Shown one piece after another: positions 1-7,399 of a DNA stretch of 11,567 nucleotides. Both the position numbers and the translations under genes were made by a program. Origin of the DNA: Hominenteromicrobium gallistercoris. GTDB taxonomy: Bacteria > Bacillota > Clostridia > Oscillospirales > Acutalibacteraceae. The number at the start of each line of letters is the position of its first letter. Position 1 is the stretch's first letter. Under the pieces are notes generated by a model. It ran no database searches, was not told where the DNA came from, and saw only the letters and a program-made list of their open reading frames with translations. The stretch covers positions 1 through 11,567 of the forward strand of contig DWXR01000002.1 of the NCBI GenBank assembly GCA_019119145.1, given 5' to 3'.

Positions 1-417
1 ATCGGCTACGTCGGCTTTGCGAACTTCGACATGAAGTACGACGAGCGCGACGGCAAGTACAAGCTCTTTGAGATGAACCTGCGCCAGGGCCGCAGCAGCT
101 ACTTTGTGACGGCGGCCGGCTACAACATCGCCAAGTGGCTCGCGGACGACGTGATCTACAACAAGCCGATGGAGCTGACGGTCGCGACGAACAAGGTGCT
201 CTACACGATCATCCCGACGAAGATCATCTTCGACTACTGCCCGGACGAAAAGGTCAAGGCCGAAGCGAAGGCCCTGATCGACGCGGGCAAGGTTGTGAAC
301 TCCTACTACTACAAAAAGGACCGCAGCCTCAAGCGCTGGCTGATGTTCAAGCGCAACCAGTACCACTATTTTGAAAAGTACAAGCGATATTTCAACAACA
401 AAGGACTATACGACTGA
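1..417 (+). CDS. ATP-grasp carboxylate-amine ligase, C-terminal fragment (D-aspartate ligase-like)
   Basis: The reading frame is open from base 1 and stops with TGA at 415-417, so only the last 138 residues are present; the start lies outside the window. The fragment begins inside the ATP-grasp catalytic core. A stretch of the form Asp-x-Lys-Tyr-Asp...Lys-Leu-Phe-Glu-Met-Asn-Leu-Arg-Gln-Gly-Arg-Ser-Ser (fragment residues 10-33) matches the family's acidic strand, where Glu24 and Asn26 would bind the magnesium of ATP and Arg28 the phosphate. The tail is rich in Lys, Arg and Tyr and has no membrane segment, so the enzyme is probably cytoplasmic. Family members join a carboxylate to an amine using ATP; enterococcal and lactococcal D-aspartate ligases are of this type. 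The next gene, a racemase, starts within this gene's stop codon, so the two are translationally coupled. The ATP-grasp call is fairly firm. The D-Asp substrate is inferred from the neighbours only. Confidence 0.75.
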   Translation: MGYVGFANFDMKYDERDGKYKLFEMNLRQGRSSYFVTAAGYNIAKWLADDVIYNKPMELTVATNKVLYTIIPTKIIFDYCPDEKVKAEAKALIDAGKVVNSYYYKKDRSLKRWLMFKRNQYHYFEKYKRYFNNKGLYD

Positions 418-1133
418 TGAAGAGCTTTGGTATTGTGGGCGGCCTCGGCCCGATGGCGACGGCGTATCTGCTCGAGCTGATCGTCGACATGACGGACGCG
501 AAAACCGACCAGGAGCACCTCGACGTGATCGTTTTCAACCGCCCGAGCGTGCCTGACAGAACCGCATATATTTTGGACCCGACGAAGCCCTCCCCCGTGC
601 CGCCGATGGTCGACATGGCGCAGAAGCTCGAGGCGCTCGGCGTCTGCGCCATCGGCACGCCGTGCGTGACGGCGCACAGCTTCCACGACGCGCTGCAGAG
701 CAGCGTGCACGTGCCGTTCATCAACATGGTGCAGGAGACGGCCGCTTACCTCAAAAATGCCGGCTGCAGAAAGGCCGGCATCATGGCGACGACCGGCACC
801 GTACATACCGGCCTGTTCCAGAAAGCGCTTTCCGCCGCGGGCGTCCCGTATGCGCTGCCGGACGACGCGATGCAGGCGCACGTGATGTCGCTGATCTACG
901 ACTGCGTAAAAGCTGGAAAGCCGGCCGATATGGACAAATTCCGCGCCGTTTCCGCGGCGCTGCGCAGCGCGGGCTGCGACGCGATCATCCTCGGCTGCAC
1001 GGAGCTTTCGATCATCAAGCGCGACAACGACATCGGCAGCGGCTATCTCGACGCGCTCGAGGTGCTGGCCCGCGCGGCGGTGCTCACCTGCGGCAAGCAG
1101 CTCAAACCCGCTTACAATTCCCTTTTGAAATAA
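417..1133 (+). CDS. Aspartate/glutamate racemase family protein (probable aspartate racemase)
   Basis: A 238-residue protein of the cofactor-independent Asp/Glu racemase family, which interconverts L- and D-amino acids using two cysteines as acid and base. The N-terminus has the family's Gly-Ile-Val-Gly-Gly-Leu-Gly-Pro motif (residues 5-12). The two catalytic cysteines are Cys83 (in TPCVTAH) and Cys194 (in LGCTEL), almost the spacing of archaeal aspartate racemase (Cys82/Cys194 in Pyrococcus). The usual Asn after the first cysteine (Cys-Asn-Thr) is Val here. There is no signal peptide, so it is cytoplasmic. The ATG at 417 overlaps the upstream TGA (TGATG), and AAAGGA at 400-405 is a plausible ribosome site. 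Asparagine synthase starts 27 bp downstream. Length and the GGLGP motif fit aspartate racemase better than MurI glutamate racemase, which tends to be longer. The exact amino acid is not proven. Confidence 0.87.
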   Translation: MKSFGIVGGLGPMATAYLLELIVDMTDAKTDQEHLDVIVFNRPSVPDRTAYILDPTKPSPVPPMVDMAQKLEALGVCAIGTPCVTAHSFHDALQSSVHVPFINMVQETAAYLKNAGCRKAGIMATTGTVHTGLFQKALSAAGVPYALPDDAMQAHVMSLIYDCVKAGKPADMDKFRAVSAALRSAGCDAIILGCTELSIIKRDNDIGSGYLDALEVLARAAVLTCGKQLKPAYNSLLK

Positions 1134-1160
1134 CCAGAACCCGAAAAGGAGGCCCTCAGT

Positions 1161-3008
1161 ATGTGCGGCTTTGCAGGCTATATCAACAACTACGCCACGT
1201 TTGACAAGATGGCGGTCATCAAGGCCATGGCGGACCGGATCGTGCACCGCGGCCCCGACGACGCCCATTACTATGTGGATGAAGACATCTCCCTCGGCTT
1301 CCGCCGCCTGTCGATCATCGACCTCGAGGGCGGCCGCCAGCCGATCCTCAACGAGGACGGCAGCCTCGTCCTGCTCTTCAACGGCGAGATCTACAACTAC
1401 CAGTCGATCCGCGAGGATCTCTTGAAGGCCGGACACGTCTTTACGACGAAGACGGACAGCGAGGTCATCCTCCACGGCTACGAGGAGTACGGCAAGAAGG
1501 TGCTCGACCGGCTGCGCGGCATGTTCGCGTTCATCATCTGGAACAAGCAGACGAAGGAGCTGTTCGGCGCGCGCGACATCTTCGGCATCAAGCCGTTCTA
1601 CTACTACAAGAAGGACGGCGAGTTCCTGTTCGGCAGCGAGATCAAGAGCTTCCTCTCCCACCCGAAGTTCGAGAAGGAGCTCGACGAGGACATGATCTCG
1701 CTGTACCTCTCCTACGAGTACATCCCGGACGAGCGCACGATCTTCAAAAACGTGTACAAGCTCCCCGGCGCGCACTGCTTCACCTACAAGGACGGCAAGC
1801 TCGAGGTCGAGCGGTACTACCACATCCGGTACAACATCGAGGAGGACAAGAGCCTCGAATACTGGGAGGACGCGATCACGAAGGAGTTTTCGGAGTCCGT
1901 CGCGATGCACCAGATTTCGGACGTCGAGGTCGGCTGCTTCCTCTCCTCCGGCGTCGATTCGAGCTACGTCGTCAAGGAGATCTCGAAGGGCACGAAGAAG
2001 GTCAAGACGTTCTCCGTCGGCTACGAGGAGGAAAAGTACAGCGAGCTGCCGTACGCGCAGGACTTCTCGAGCGTCATCGGCGTGCAGAACATCGCAAATA
2101 AGGTTTCGGCCGACGAGTTCTTCGACGCCGTGCCGGAGATCCAGTACTTCATGGACGAGCCGCTGCCGAACCCCTCGGAGATCCCGCTCTACTTCCTCGC
2201 GAAAAACGCGCGCAAGTACGTGAAGGTCGTGTTGTCCGGCGAGGGCGCCGACGAGCTGTTCGGCGGCTACCCGATGTACCTGGCCGGCGGTCACTTCGAC
2301 CGCTATGCGCACAAGGTGCCGCGCCCCGTGCGCAAGGCACTCGGCACCGTCGCCCGGCACGCGCCGAGTTTCAAGGGCAGGAATTTCCTGATCCGCGGCG
2401 CGATGGAGCCGTACCAGCGCTTTATGCGCGCGAATTACGTCTTCCAGAGCGCGGAGCGCCAGAAGTACCTGAAGCGCCCGATCGCGACAAAGCTGCCCGA
2501 GGAGTACAGCAAGCGCTATTTCGACGAGGTCCCGAACCTCGACGAGCCGACGCAGCTGCAGTATGTGGACATGCACACCTGGATGATCTACGACATCCTT
2601 CTGAAGGCCGACCGCATGAGCATGGCGAACTCGCTCGAGCTGCGCGTGCCGTTCCTCGACCGCAAGATGCTCGAGCTCTCGACGCGCATCCCGACGCGCT
2701 ACCGCGCGGCGAACGAGACGACGAAGATCGCCCTGCGCGGCGCGGCGATCAAGCAGCTGCCCGAGCGCACGGCCAACAAAAAGAAGCTCGGCTTCCCCGT
2801 GCCGCTGAACGACTGGCTGCGCGAGGACAAGTACTACAACAAGGTCAAAGCCGCGTTTCAGAGCGACATCGCCGAAAAATTCTTTGTGACCGACGAGCTG
2901 CTGCGGCTGCTCGACGACCACAAAAACGGCAGGGCGCTCAACATGCAGAAGATCTGGTCGTTCTACACCTTCATCCTCTGGTACGAGCAGTTCTTCGTCC
3001 TGAACTGA
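1161..3008 (+). CDS. asnB: Asparagine synthase (glutamine-hydrolysing), AsnB/AsnH type
   Basis: A 615-residue two-domain amidotransferase. Residues 1-200 form the Ntn glutaminase: catalytic Cys2 directly after Met, Arg48/49, the NGE loop at 74-76 and Asp99 match the family's glutamine-binding residues. Residues from about 235 form the synthetase, with the ATP pyrophosphatase loop SSGVDSS (262-268) and the LSGEGADELFGGY segment (358-370). The enzyme activates a carboxylate as an acyl-adenylate and amidates it with ammonia from glutamine. The default substrate is L-Asp, but paralogues amidate the cell wall: lactococcal AsnH (D-Asp of the cross-bridge), Corynebacterium LtsA and Bacillus AsnB (meso-DAP). 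Here it follows a racemase and an ATP-grasp ligase in one operon, which makes a wall role plausible. A strong ribosome site, AAAAGGAGG at 1144-1152, sits 8 bases before the ATG. A terminator follows 16 bases after the stop. Family call is firm; the substrate is open. Confidence 0.93.
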   Translation: MCGFAGYINNYATFDKMAVIKAMADRIVHRGPDDAHYYVDEDISLGFRRLSIIDLEGGRQPILNEDGSLVLLFNGEIYNYQSIREDLLKAGHVFTTKTDSEVILHGYEEYGKKVLDRLRGMFAFIIWNKQTKELFGARDIFGIKPFYYYKKDGEFLFGSEIKSFLSHPKFEKELDEDMISLYLSYEYIPDERTIFKNVYKLPGAHCFTYKDGKLEVERYYHIRYNIEEDKSLEYWEDAITKEFSESVAMHQISDVEVGCFLSSGVDSSYVVKEISKGTKKVKTFSVGYEEEKYSELPYAQDFSSVIGVQNIANKVSADEFFDAVPEIQYFMDEPLPNPSEIPLYFLAKNARKYVKVVLSGEGADELFGGYPMYLAGGHFDRYAHKVPRPVRKALGTVARHAPSFKGRNFLIRGAMEPYQRFMRANYVFQSAERQKYLKRPIATKLPEEYSKRYFDEVPNLDEPTQLQYVDMHTWMIYDILLKADRMSMANSLELRVPFLDRKMLELSTRIPTRYRAANETTKIALRGAAIKQLPERTANKKKLGFPVPLNDWLREDKYYNKVKAAFQSDIAEKFFVTDELLRLLDDHKNGRALNMQKIWSFYTFILWYEQFFVLN

Positions 3009-3024
3009 TTTAAGATTCTCTAAG

Positions 3025-3055
3025 CAGCTTCCGGCATAGCCGGGAGCTGTTTTTT
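3025..3055 (+). terminator. Rho-independent terminator of the ligase-racemase-asnB operon
   Basis: An 11-bp stem pairs 3025-3035 with 3039-3049 (one T-G pair) around an ATA loop, followed at once by six T (3050-3055). It lies 16 bases after the asnB stop and closes the plus-strand operon. Confidence 0.92.
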
Positions 3056-3070
3056 GTCCCCACTCCGCGC

Positions 3071-3108
3071 AAAAAACGGAGCCTGCCGGTATCTGCCCGG
3101 CAGGCTCC
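3071..3108 (-). terminator. Rho-independent terminator of the calcium ATPase gene
   Basis: A perfect 12-bp GC-rich stem pairs 3078-3089 with 3097-3108 around a 7-base loop. On the minus strand it is followed by one G and six T (the A run at 3071-3076). It lies about 70 bases beyond the ATPase stop and back to back with the plus-strand terminator, so the two converging operons are separated by two independent hairpins. Confidence 0.9.
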
Positions 3109-3137
3109 TGCTCTATTCTTTTCCGTTTTTCCCGCAG

Positions 3138-3159
3138 GCGTCCGCAAAACCGCGGACGC
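3138..3159. repeat. GC-rich inverted repeat just after the ATPase stop
   Basis: Perfect 8-bp arms (GCGTCCGC at 3138-3145, GCGGACGC at 3152-3159) around a 6-base loop. No T run follows on either strand, so it is not a terminator by itself. It lies between the ATPase stop and its terminator and might protect the 3' end of that mRNA. Confidence 0.55.
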
Positions 3160-3176
3160 GCTTTCCGAAAACCGGA

Positions 3177-5786
3177 TTACTTCTGATGCTTGATGAGGCC
3201 GAATGCCTTCGAGAGCTCCATGACGACAAACGGGACAAGTGAGAGCCCGAGGCCGATCAGGTAGAGCTGCGGCGAAAGCGTGATGAGGCCGAACGCGATC
3301 GACACCGGCGTGAACAGGACGAGCGCGACCAGCACGACCGACAGCAAACACGCGAGGTTCAGCCGGCGGTTCGTGAAGAAGCCCGTCTTGAACAGAGAGC
3401 GGTCGGAGCGCATGTTGAACGCCTGCACGACCTGCGACAGCGCGAGCGTCATGAACGCAAGCGTCTGGCCGCCGGCGAGGTCGCCGGTCGACTGCCAGCC
3501 GATCCAGAACGCCGCAAGGGACAGAATGCCGAACATCAGACCCTGCAGGACGACGCGGACGCCGAGCCCGTGCGCGAAGATGCCTTCGTCCTTCGGCTTC
3601 GGTTTCTGCCGCATCACGCCCGGCTCGACCTCTTCCATGCCGAGCGCGATCGCCGGCAGGGAGTCCGTGACGAGGTTGATCCATAGCAGCTGCATCGAGA
3701 GCAGCGGCGAGCGGTGCCAGAGCAGCATGGCGGCAAAGACCGTGATGACTTCGCCGATATTCGTGCCGAGCAGGAAGCCGACCACCTTGCGGATGTTCGC
3801 ATAGATGCCGCGGCCCTCGCGCACGGCGTCGACGATCGTCGCGAAGTTGTCGTCGGTCAGCGTCATGTCCGCCGCGCCCTTTGCGACGTCCGTGCCGGTG
3901 ATGCCCATCGCGCAGCCGATGTCGGCGGCTTTGAGCGCCGGCGCGTCGTTGACGCCGTCGCCGGTCATCGCGACGACCTTGTTCTTCTTCTGCCACGCCT
4001 TGACGATGCGGATCTTATTCTCCGGCGAGACGCGCGCATACACCGAGATCTGCTCCACCGCCGCGTCCAGCTCCGTTTCGCTCATCGCGTCGAGCTCCGC
4101 GCCGGTGATCGCCCGGTCGCCGTCCTGCAGGATGCCGAGATTCTTCGCAATCGCCGAGGCCGTGACGACGTGGTCGCCCGTGATCATGACCGGGCGGATG
4201 CCGGCCTCGCGGCAGACGGCGACGGCGTCGCGCGCCTCCTCGCGCGGCGGGTCGATCATGCCCACGAGGCCGAGGAAGGTGAGGTCCTGCTCCAGCGTCT
4301 CCGGCGCCAGCACCTCCGGCAGCGCGTCGATCTCCCGCACGGCGACCGCCAGCACGCGGAGCGCCTTGCGGCTCATCTCGTCGTTGACCTGCCGCGCGCG
4401 CTCCGTATCGCCCGCCGTGCACAGCGGCGCGATTCCGTCAAAGGCGCCCTTGACGATCGCGAGCTTGCGCCCGTCGTGCTCGACGACGACCGACATGCGC
4501 TTGCGGTCGGAATCAAACGGCAGCTCCGCAAGGCGCGGAAAGGCCGCGCCGAGCGTTTCCTTCGTGTCGCCGAACTGGTGCGCCGCAAAGACGATCGCCG
4601 TTTCCGTCGGGTCGCCGATGTGCGTCACCGTGCCGTCCGCCTCAAAGGTCACGGCGCCGTCGCAGCAGAGCGCCGCCGTGCGCACGAGCGTGCGCGCCGC
4701 AGCGTCGCCGGAATCGATGATCTCCGGCGCGCCGTCCAGATACGCCTTCTGCAGCGTCATGCGGTTCTGCGTCAGCGTGCCGGTCTTATCCGAGCAGATG
4801 ACCGACGCGCTGCCGAGCGTCTCGACCGCGGGCAGCCGGCGGATGATCGCATTCTTTTTGACCATGCGCTGCACGCCGATCGAAAGCACGATCGTGACGA
4901 TGGCCGGCAGGCCCTCCGGGATTGCGGAAACGGCCAGCGAAACCGAGGTCATGAAGATTTCCAGAACGTCGATGCCGTTCAGAAGGCCGACCACAAAGAT
5001 GATCGCGCAGGCGCCGAGCGCGACAAAGCCGAGGATCTTGCCGAGCGACGCGAGCTTTTTCTGCAGCGGCGTCTGCGTCTCCTCCTCGCCGGAAAGCAGC
5101 CCGGCGATCTTGCCCATTTCGGTCTGCATGCCGGTGGCGGTGACGACCGCGGTCGCCGTGCCGTAGGTGACGCTGCACCCGGAAAAGACCATGTTGACGC
5201 GGTCGCCGAGCGCAGCGTCCGCCGCGACCGGCTCCTGCGCATCCTTTTCCGACGGCACCGATTCGCCGGTCAGCGCCGACTCCTCGGACTTCAGGCCGGC
5301 GCTGTGCAGCAGGCGCGCGTCGGCCGGGACGAAGTCGCCCGCCTCCAGCCGGATGATGTCGCCCGGCACGAGCGACGCCGCGTCGATGATCTGCTCCGTG
5401 CCGTCGCGCAGCACGCGCGCATGCGGCGCAGACATGCTCTTGAGCGCGTCGAGCGCCTTTTCGGCCTTGCTCTCCTGCAGCATGCCCATGACGGCGTTCA
5501 GGATGACGATCAGCAGGATCAGCGCCGGTTCAAAGAACTCGCCGGGGTTCCCCTCGACGCAGGCGATCACGAACGATACGATCGCCGCCGCGATCAGAAT
5601 CAGGATCATCACATCCTTGAACTGGTCGAGGAACCGCTGCAGGTTCGTCTTTTTCTTCTTTTCCCGCAGGACGTTCGCGCCGTGCTGCTCCAGCCGTTTG
5701 GCCGCCTCCGCAGCGCTCAGTCCCTGCGCGGGGTCCGTCTGCAGTGACTGCAGAACCTGTTCCGCCTTCGACGAGAAATACTCCAC
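3177..5786 (-). CDS. Calcium-translocating P-type ATPase (P2, PMCA/SERCA-like)
   Basis: An 869-residue membrane pump that uses ATP to expel Ca2+. Order: N-terminal cation-ATPase domain (1-70), M1-M2 (about 58-105), actuator loop with TGES (173-176), M3-M4 with PEGLP (290-294), the phosphorylation motif DKTGTLT with Asp333, nucleotide domain with KGAFD (446-450), hinge TGDGVND (608-614), then M5-M10. Calcium ligands of SERCA are recognisable: Glu291 in M4, Asn676 and Glu679 in M5, Asn704, Thr707 and Asp708 in M6. The M8 Glu of SERCA aligns with Gln785, as in plasma-membrane pumps, suggesting one Ca2+ per cycle. The start is GTG at 5786-5784, chosen because AAGGAGG (5800-5794) lies 7 bases upstream. 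It is 106 bases downstream of the MocR-type gene on the same strand, with no clear terminator between, so read-through is possible. Calcium specificity is well supported; Mn2+ cannot be excluded. Confidence 0.93.
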   Translation of the reverse strand: MEYFSSKAEQVLQSLQTDPAQGLSAAEAAKRLEQHGANVLREKKKKTNLQRFLDQFKDVMILILIAAAIVSFVIACVEGNPGEFFEPALILLIVILNAVMGMLQESKAEKALDALKSMSAPHARVLRDGTEQIIDAASLVPGDIIRLEAGDFVPADARLLHSAGLKSEESALTGESVPSEKDAQEPVAADAALGDRVNMVFSGCSVTYGTATAVVTATGMQTEMGKIAGLLSGEEETQTPLQKKLASLGKILGFVALGACAIIFVVGLLNGIDVLEIFMTSVSLAVSAIPEGLPAIVTIVLSIGVQRMVKKNAIIRRLPAVETLGSASVICSDKTGTLTQNRMTLQKAYLDGAPEIIDSGDAAARTLVRTAALCCDGAVTFEADGTVTHIGDPTETAIVFAAHQFGDTKETLGAAFPRLAELPFDSDRKRMSVVVEHDGRKLAIVKGAFDGIAPLCTAGDTERARQVNDEMSRKALRVLAVAVREIDALPEVLAPETLEQDLTFLGLVGMIDPPREEARDAVAVCREAGIRPVMITGDHVVTASAIAKNLGILQDGDRAITGAELDAMSETELDAAVEQISVYARVSPENKIRIVKAWQKKNKVVAMTGDGVNDAPALKAADIGCAMGITGTDVAKGAADMTLTDDNFATIVDAVREGRGIYANIRKVVGFLLGTNIGEVITVFAAMLLWHRSPLLSMQLLWINLVTDSLPAIALGMEEVEPGVMRQKPKPKDEGIFAHGLGVRVVLQGLMFGILSLAAFWIGWQSTGDLAGGQTLAFMTLALSQVVQAFNMRSDRSLFKTGFFTNRRLNLACLLSVVLVALVLFTPVSIAFGLITLSPQLYLIGLGLSLVPFVVMELSKAFGLIKHQK

Positions 5787-5793
5787 AAGATAA

Positions 5794-5800
5794 CCTCCTT
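5794..5800 (-). promoter_or_regulatory. Ribosome binding site that fixes the GTG start of the Ca2+ ATPase
   Basis: AAGGAGG on the minus strand, 7 bases before the GTG at 5786. No ATG lies in a suitable position, so this site decides the start. Confidence 0.88.
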
Positions 5801-5836
5801 TGATTTGCGAACAGTTTACCGCATAAAAATGAACGG

Positions 5837-5866
5837 AGAATAAACAAACCGTGAATATGTGTACAA
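5837..5866 (-). promoter_or_regulatory. Weak candidate promoter for the Ca2+ ATPase gene
   Basis: TTGTAC (5866-5861) and TATTCT (5842-5837) on the minus strand, 18 bases apart, in the AT-rich gap before the ATPase. Both boxes are only 4 of 6 to consensus, so transcription may instead come from the upstream regulator gene. Confidence 0.28.
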
Positions 5867-5877
5867 GGATCGCACCG

Positions 5878-5891
5878 AATTGAATTCAATT
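5878..5891. repeat. Perfect 14-bp palindrome AATTGAATTCAATT
   Basis: A loop-free perfect dyad one base from the stop codon of the MocR-type gene and about 90 bases before the ATPase start. It has no T run and no loop, so it is a poor terminator but could be a protein-binding site just upstream of the candidate ATPase promoter. Confidence 0.45.
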
Positions 5892-5892
5892 T

Positions 5893-7299
5893 TTAGGGTG
5901 CATTTTCTTCCAGCACCGCACGCGCGAGGCGCCGCACCGCTTCGGGGATGCGCGCGTCGGGGATCGACGAATAGCCGATGACGAGCGCCGGCTCCGGGTT
6001 CGCCGGCACGGCGTGGCAGTAATCGGAAAGGCAGGTGACGCGCAGGCCGTTTTCCCGCGCGCGCCGTTCGATAGCCTGCGGCGATTCGCCGGTGTGCACG
6101 TGCAGCAGAAAATGCAGGCCGGACTCCGCCCCCTCGGTCTCGGCGACGCGGAACAGGCCGCAGCGCTCCATCTCCGCGAGGATCCGGTCCTTTTTCTGCT
6201 TGTAGCGGTTGCGCATGCGGTTGATGTGCTTTTCCAGATGGCCCTGCGCGATGAAGTTGGCCAGCGTGTACTGCTCGAGGTTCGACACCGTGCAGGCGTA
6301 AAAGCCGAGCTGCGCGTAAAAGCGCTCGGCGAGCGCCGCGGGCAGCACCATGTAGCTGATGCGGATCGTAGAGGCGAGGCTCTTCGTGAACGTGTTCATG
6401 TAGATCACGCAGCCGCTTTCGTCGATGCTCTGCAGCGCCGGAATCGGCCGGCCGGTCAGACGGAATTCCGAGTCGTAGTCGTCCTCGATGATATACCGCT
6501 GCGGATTCGCCTGCGCCCAGCGCAGCAGCGCATACCGCCGCGCGGCCGGCGTCACGATGCCGGTCGGGAAATGGTGCGAGGGCGAAATGTGCAGGATATC
6601 CGCGCCGCTCTCCCGCAGCGCGCCGGGGCGGACGCCGTCGCCGTCCATCGGGACGAACCGGTAGTCGACGCCGTAGCTTTCGTAGATCTGCGCGATCTTC
6701 CGGTAGCCCGGGTCCTCGAGCGCATAGGTCTTGTCGAAGCCGAGCAGCTGGATCAGCAGGCCGTAGAGGTACTCCGTCCCCGCGCCGACGATGATCCGGT
6801 CCGGGTCGGCCTGAATGCCGCGGAACGCGTGCAGATGCGCCGCGATCGCCTGCCGCAGCGCCGGAACGCCGCCGCACGGCGCGTTCGTCATCACCTCGGC
6901 GCTCTGCCGGGAGATCGTGCCGCGCATCAGCTTCGCCCACGTGGCAAACGGGAAGTTGTCCGGGTCGGTGCGATTGCTCGAGAAGTCGGCGAAATACTTC
7001 GGCGCGTCCGGCAGCGCCGCCGGTGCGGCTTCTGCCGTCTCCCGCGCGGGGCCGCGCTCCAGCGCAGCGGCAAAGAACCCCTTGCGCGGCACGGCATACA
7101 GATAGCCTTCCGAAATCAGCTGCGCGTATGCGTTTTCGACCGTGATGACGCTGACGCCGAGATTCTCCGCGAAGCTGCGCTTCGAGGGCAGCTTCGTGCC
7201 GGGCGCGATCTCGCCGGAAACGATGTCGTCGCGGATGCACCGGTACAGGTGGATGTACAGGCTTTCCCCCTCCAGATTTTCGAACGAATAAGTCAGCAT
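5893..7299 (-). CDS. MocR/PdxR-family transcriptional regulator (GntR HTH fused to class I aminotransferase domain)
   Basis: A 468-residue fusion. Residues 10-77 form a GntR-type winged helix: the stretch from about 25 to 60 (SGEIAPGTKLPSKR, then LGVSVITVENAY) is typical. A linker (80-105) leads to a fold-type I aminotransferase domain with the EDDYDSEFR motif (272-280), whose Asp would hold the PLP pyridine nitrogen, and Lys306 in NTFTKS as the Schiff-base lysine. Such proteins sense PLP or an amino compound bound to PLP and control genes of vitamin B6, GABA, taurine or other amine metabolism. No pdxS/pdxT or transaminase is nearby, so the target is unknown; the Ca2+ ATPase downstream is the only co-directional neighbour. 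The ATG at 7299 is preceded by AAAGGAGG (7320-7313) at a long 13-base spacing. A near-consensus promoter and a palindrome upstream suggest autoregulation. Family call is firm. Confidence 0.92.
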   Translation of the reverse strand: MLTYSFENLEGESLYIHLYRCIRDDIVSGEIAPGTKLPSKRSFAENLGVSVITVENAYAQLISEGYLYAVPRKGFFAAALERGPARETAEAAPAALPDAPKYFADFSSNRTDPDNFPFATWAKLMRGTISRQSAEVMTNAPCGGVPALRQAIAAHLHAFRGIQADPDRIIVGAGTEYLYGLLIQLLGFDKTYALEDPGYRKIAQIYESYGVDYRFVPMDGDGVRPGALRESGADILHISPSHHFPTGIVTPAARRYALLRWAQANPQRYIIEDDYDSEFRLTGRPIPALQSIDESGCVIYMNTFTKSLASTIRISYMVLPAALAERFYAQLGFYACTVSNLEQYTLANFIAQGHLEKHINRMRNRYKQKKDRILAEMERCGLFRVAETEGAESGLHFLLHVHTGESPQAIERRARENGLRVTCLSDYCHAVPANPEPALVIGYSSIPDARIPEAVRRLARAVLEENAP

Positions 7300-7336
7300 A
7301 CGCCTTTCTGCGCCTCCTTTCTGACCTTTTTATTTT

Positions 7337-7351
7337 CCGCAGATTCTGCGG
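7337..7351. promoter_or_regulatory. Candidate operator: perfect 15-bp palindrome in the leader of the MocR-type gene
   Basis: CCGCAGA-T-TCTGCGG is a perfect 7+1+7 dyad located roughly 13-27 bases after the predicted transcription start of the regulator. The half-site recurs as CCGCAG at 7402-7407, just upstream of the -35 box, and as CCGCAGA at 7433-7439. No T run follows on the minus strand, so it is not a terminator. Binding by the MocR-type protein itself is inference. Confidence 0.5.
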
Positions 7352-7370
7352 TTTCAATCGGTTCAGCTTT

Positions 7371-7399
7371 ATTATAGCAGAGCGCCGTACGGCTGTAAA
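7371..7399 (-). promoter_or_regulatory. Sigma-A-like promoter of the MocR-type gene
   Basis: On the minus strand TTTACA (7399-7394; 5 of 6) and a perfect TATAAT (7376-7371) are 17 bases apart. The predicted start near 7364 leaves a leader of about 65 bases that contains the palindrome. Confidence 0.85.

Noticed and set aside
366..2921. Minus-strand open frame of 851 codons opposite asnB
   Set aside because: It is a shadow of the GC-rich third codon positions of the racemase and asnB genes; the protein is a low-complexity Arg/Val/Leu/Asp mix without motifs, and asnB with all catalytic residues lies opposite.
3714..5747. Plus-strand open frame of 677 codons opposite the Ca2+ ATPase
   Set aside because: Arg/Asp/Ala-rich composition with no domain; the ATPase on the other strand has every P-type motif.
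5861..5867. GTGTACAAG-like sequence before the ATPase as a second AraR site
   Set aside because: Only one half of the dyad is present and the gene has no tie to arabinose.
7337..7351. Palindrome read as a terminator
   Set aside because: The minus-strand bases after it are A-rich, and it lies between a strong promoter and the gene it serves.
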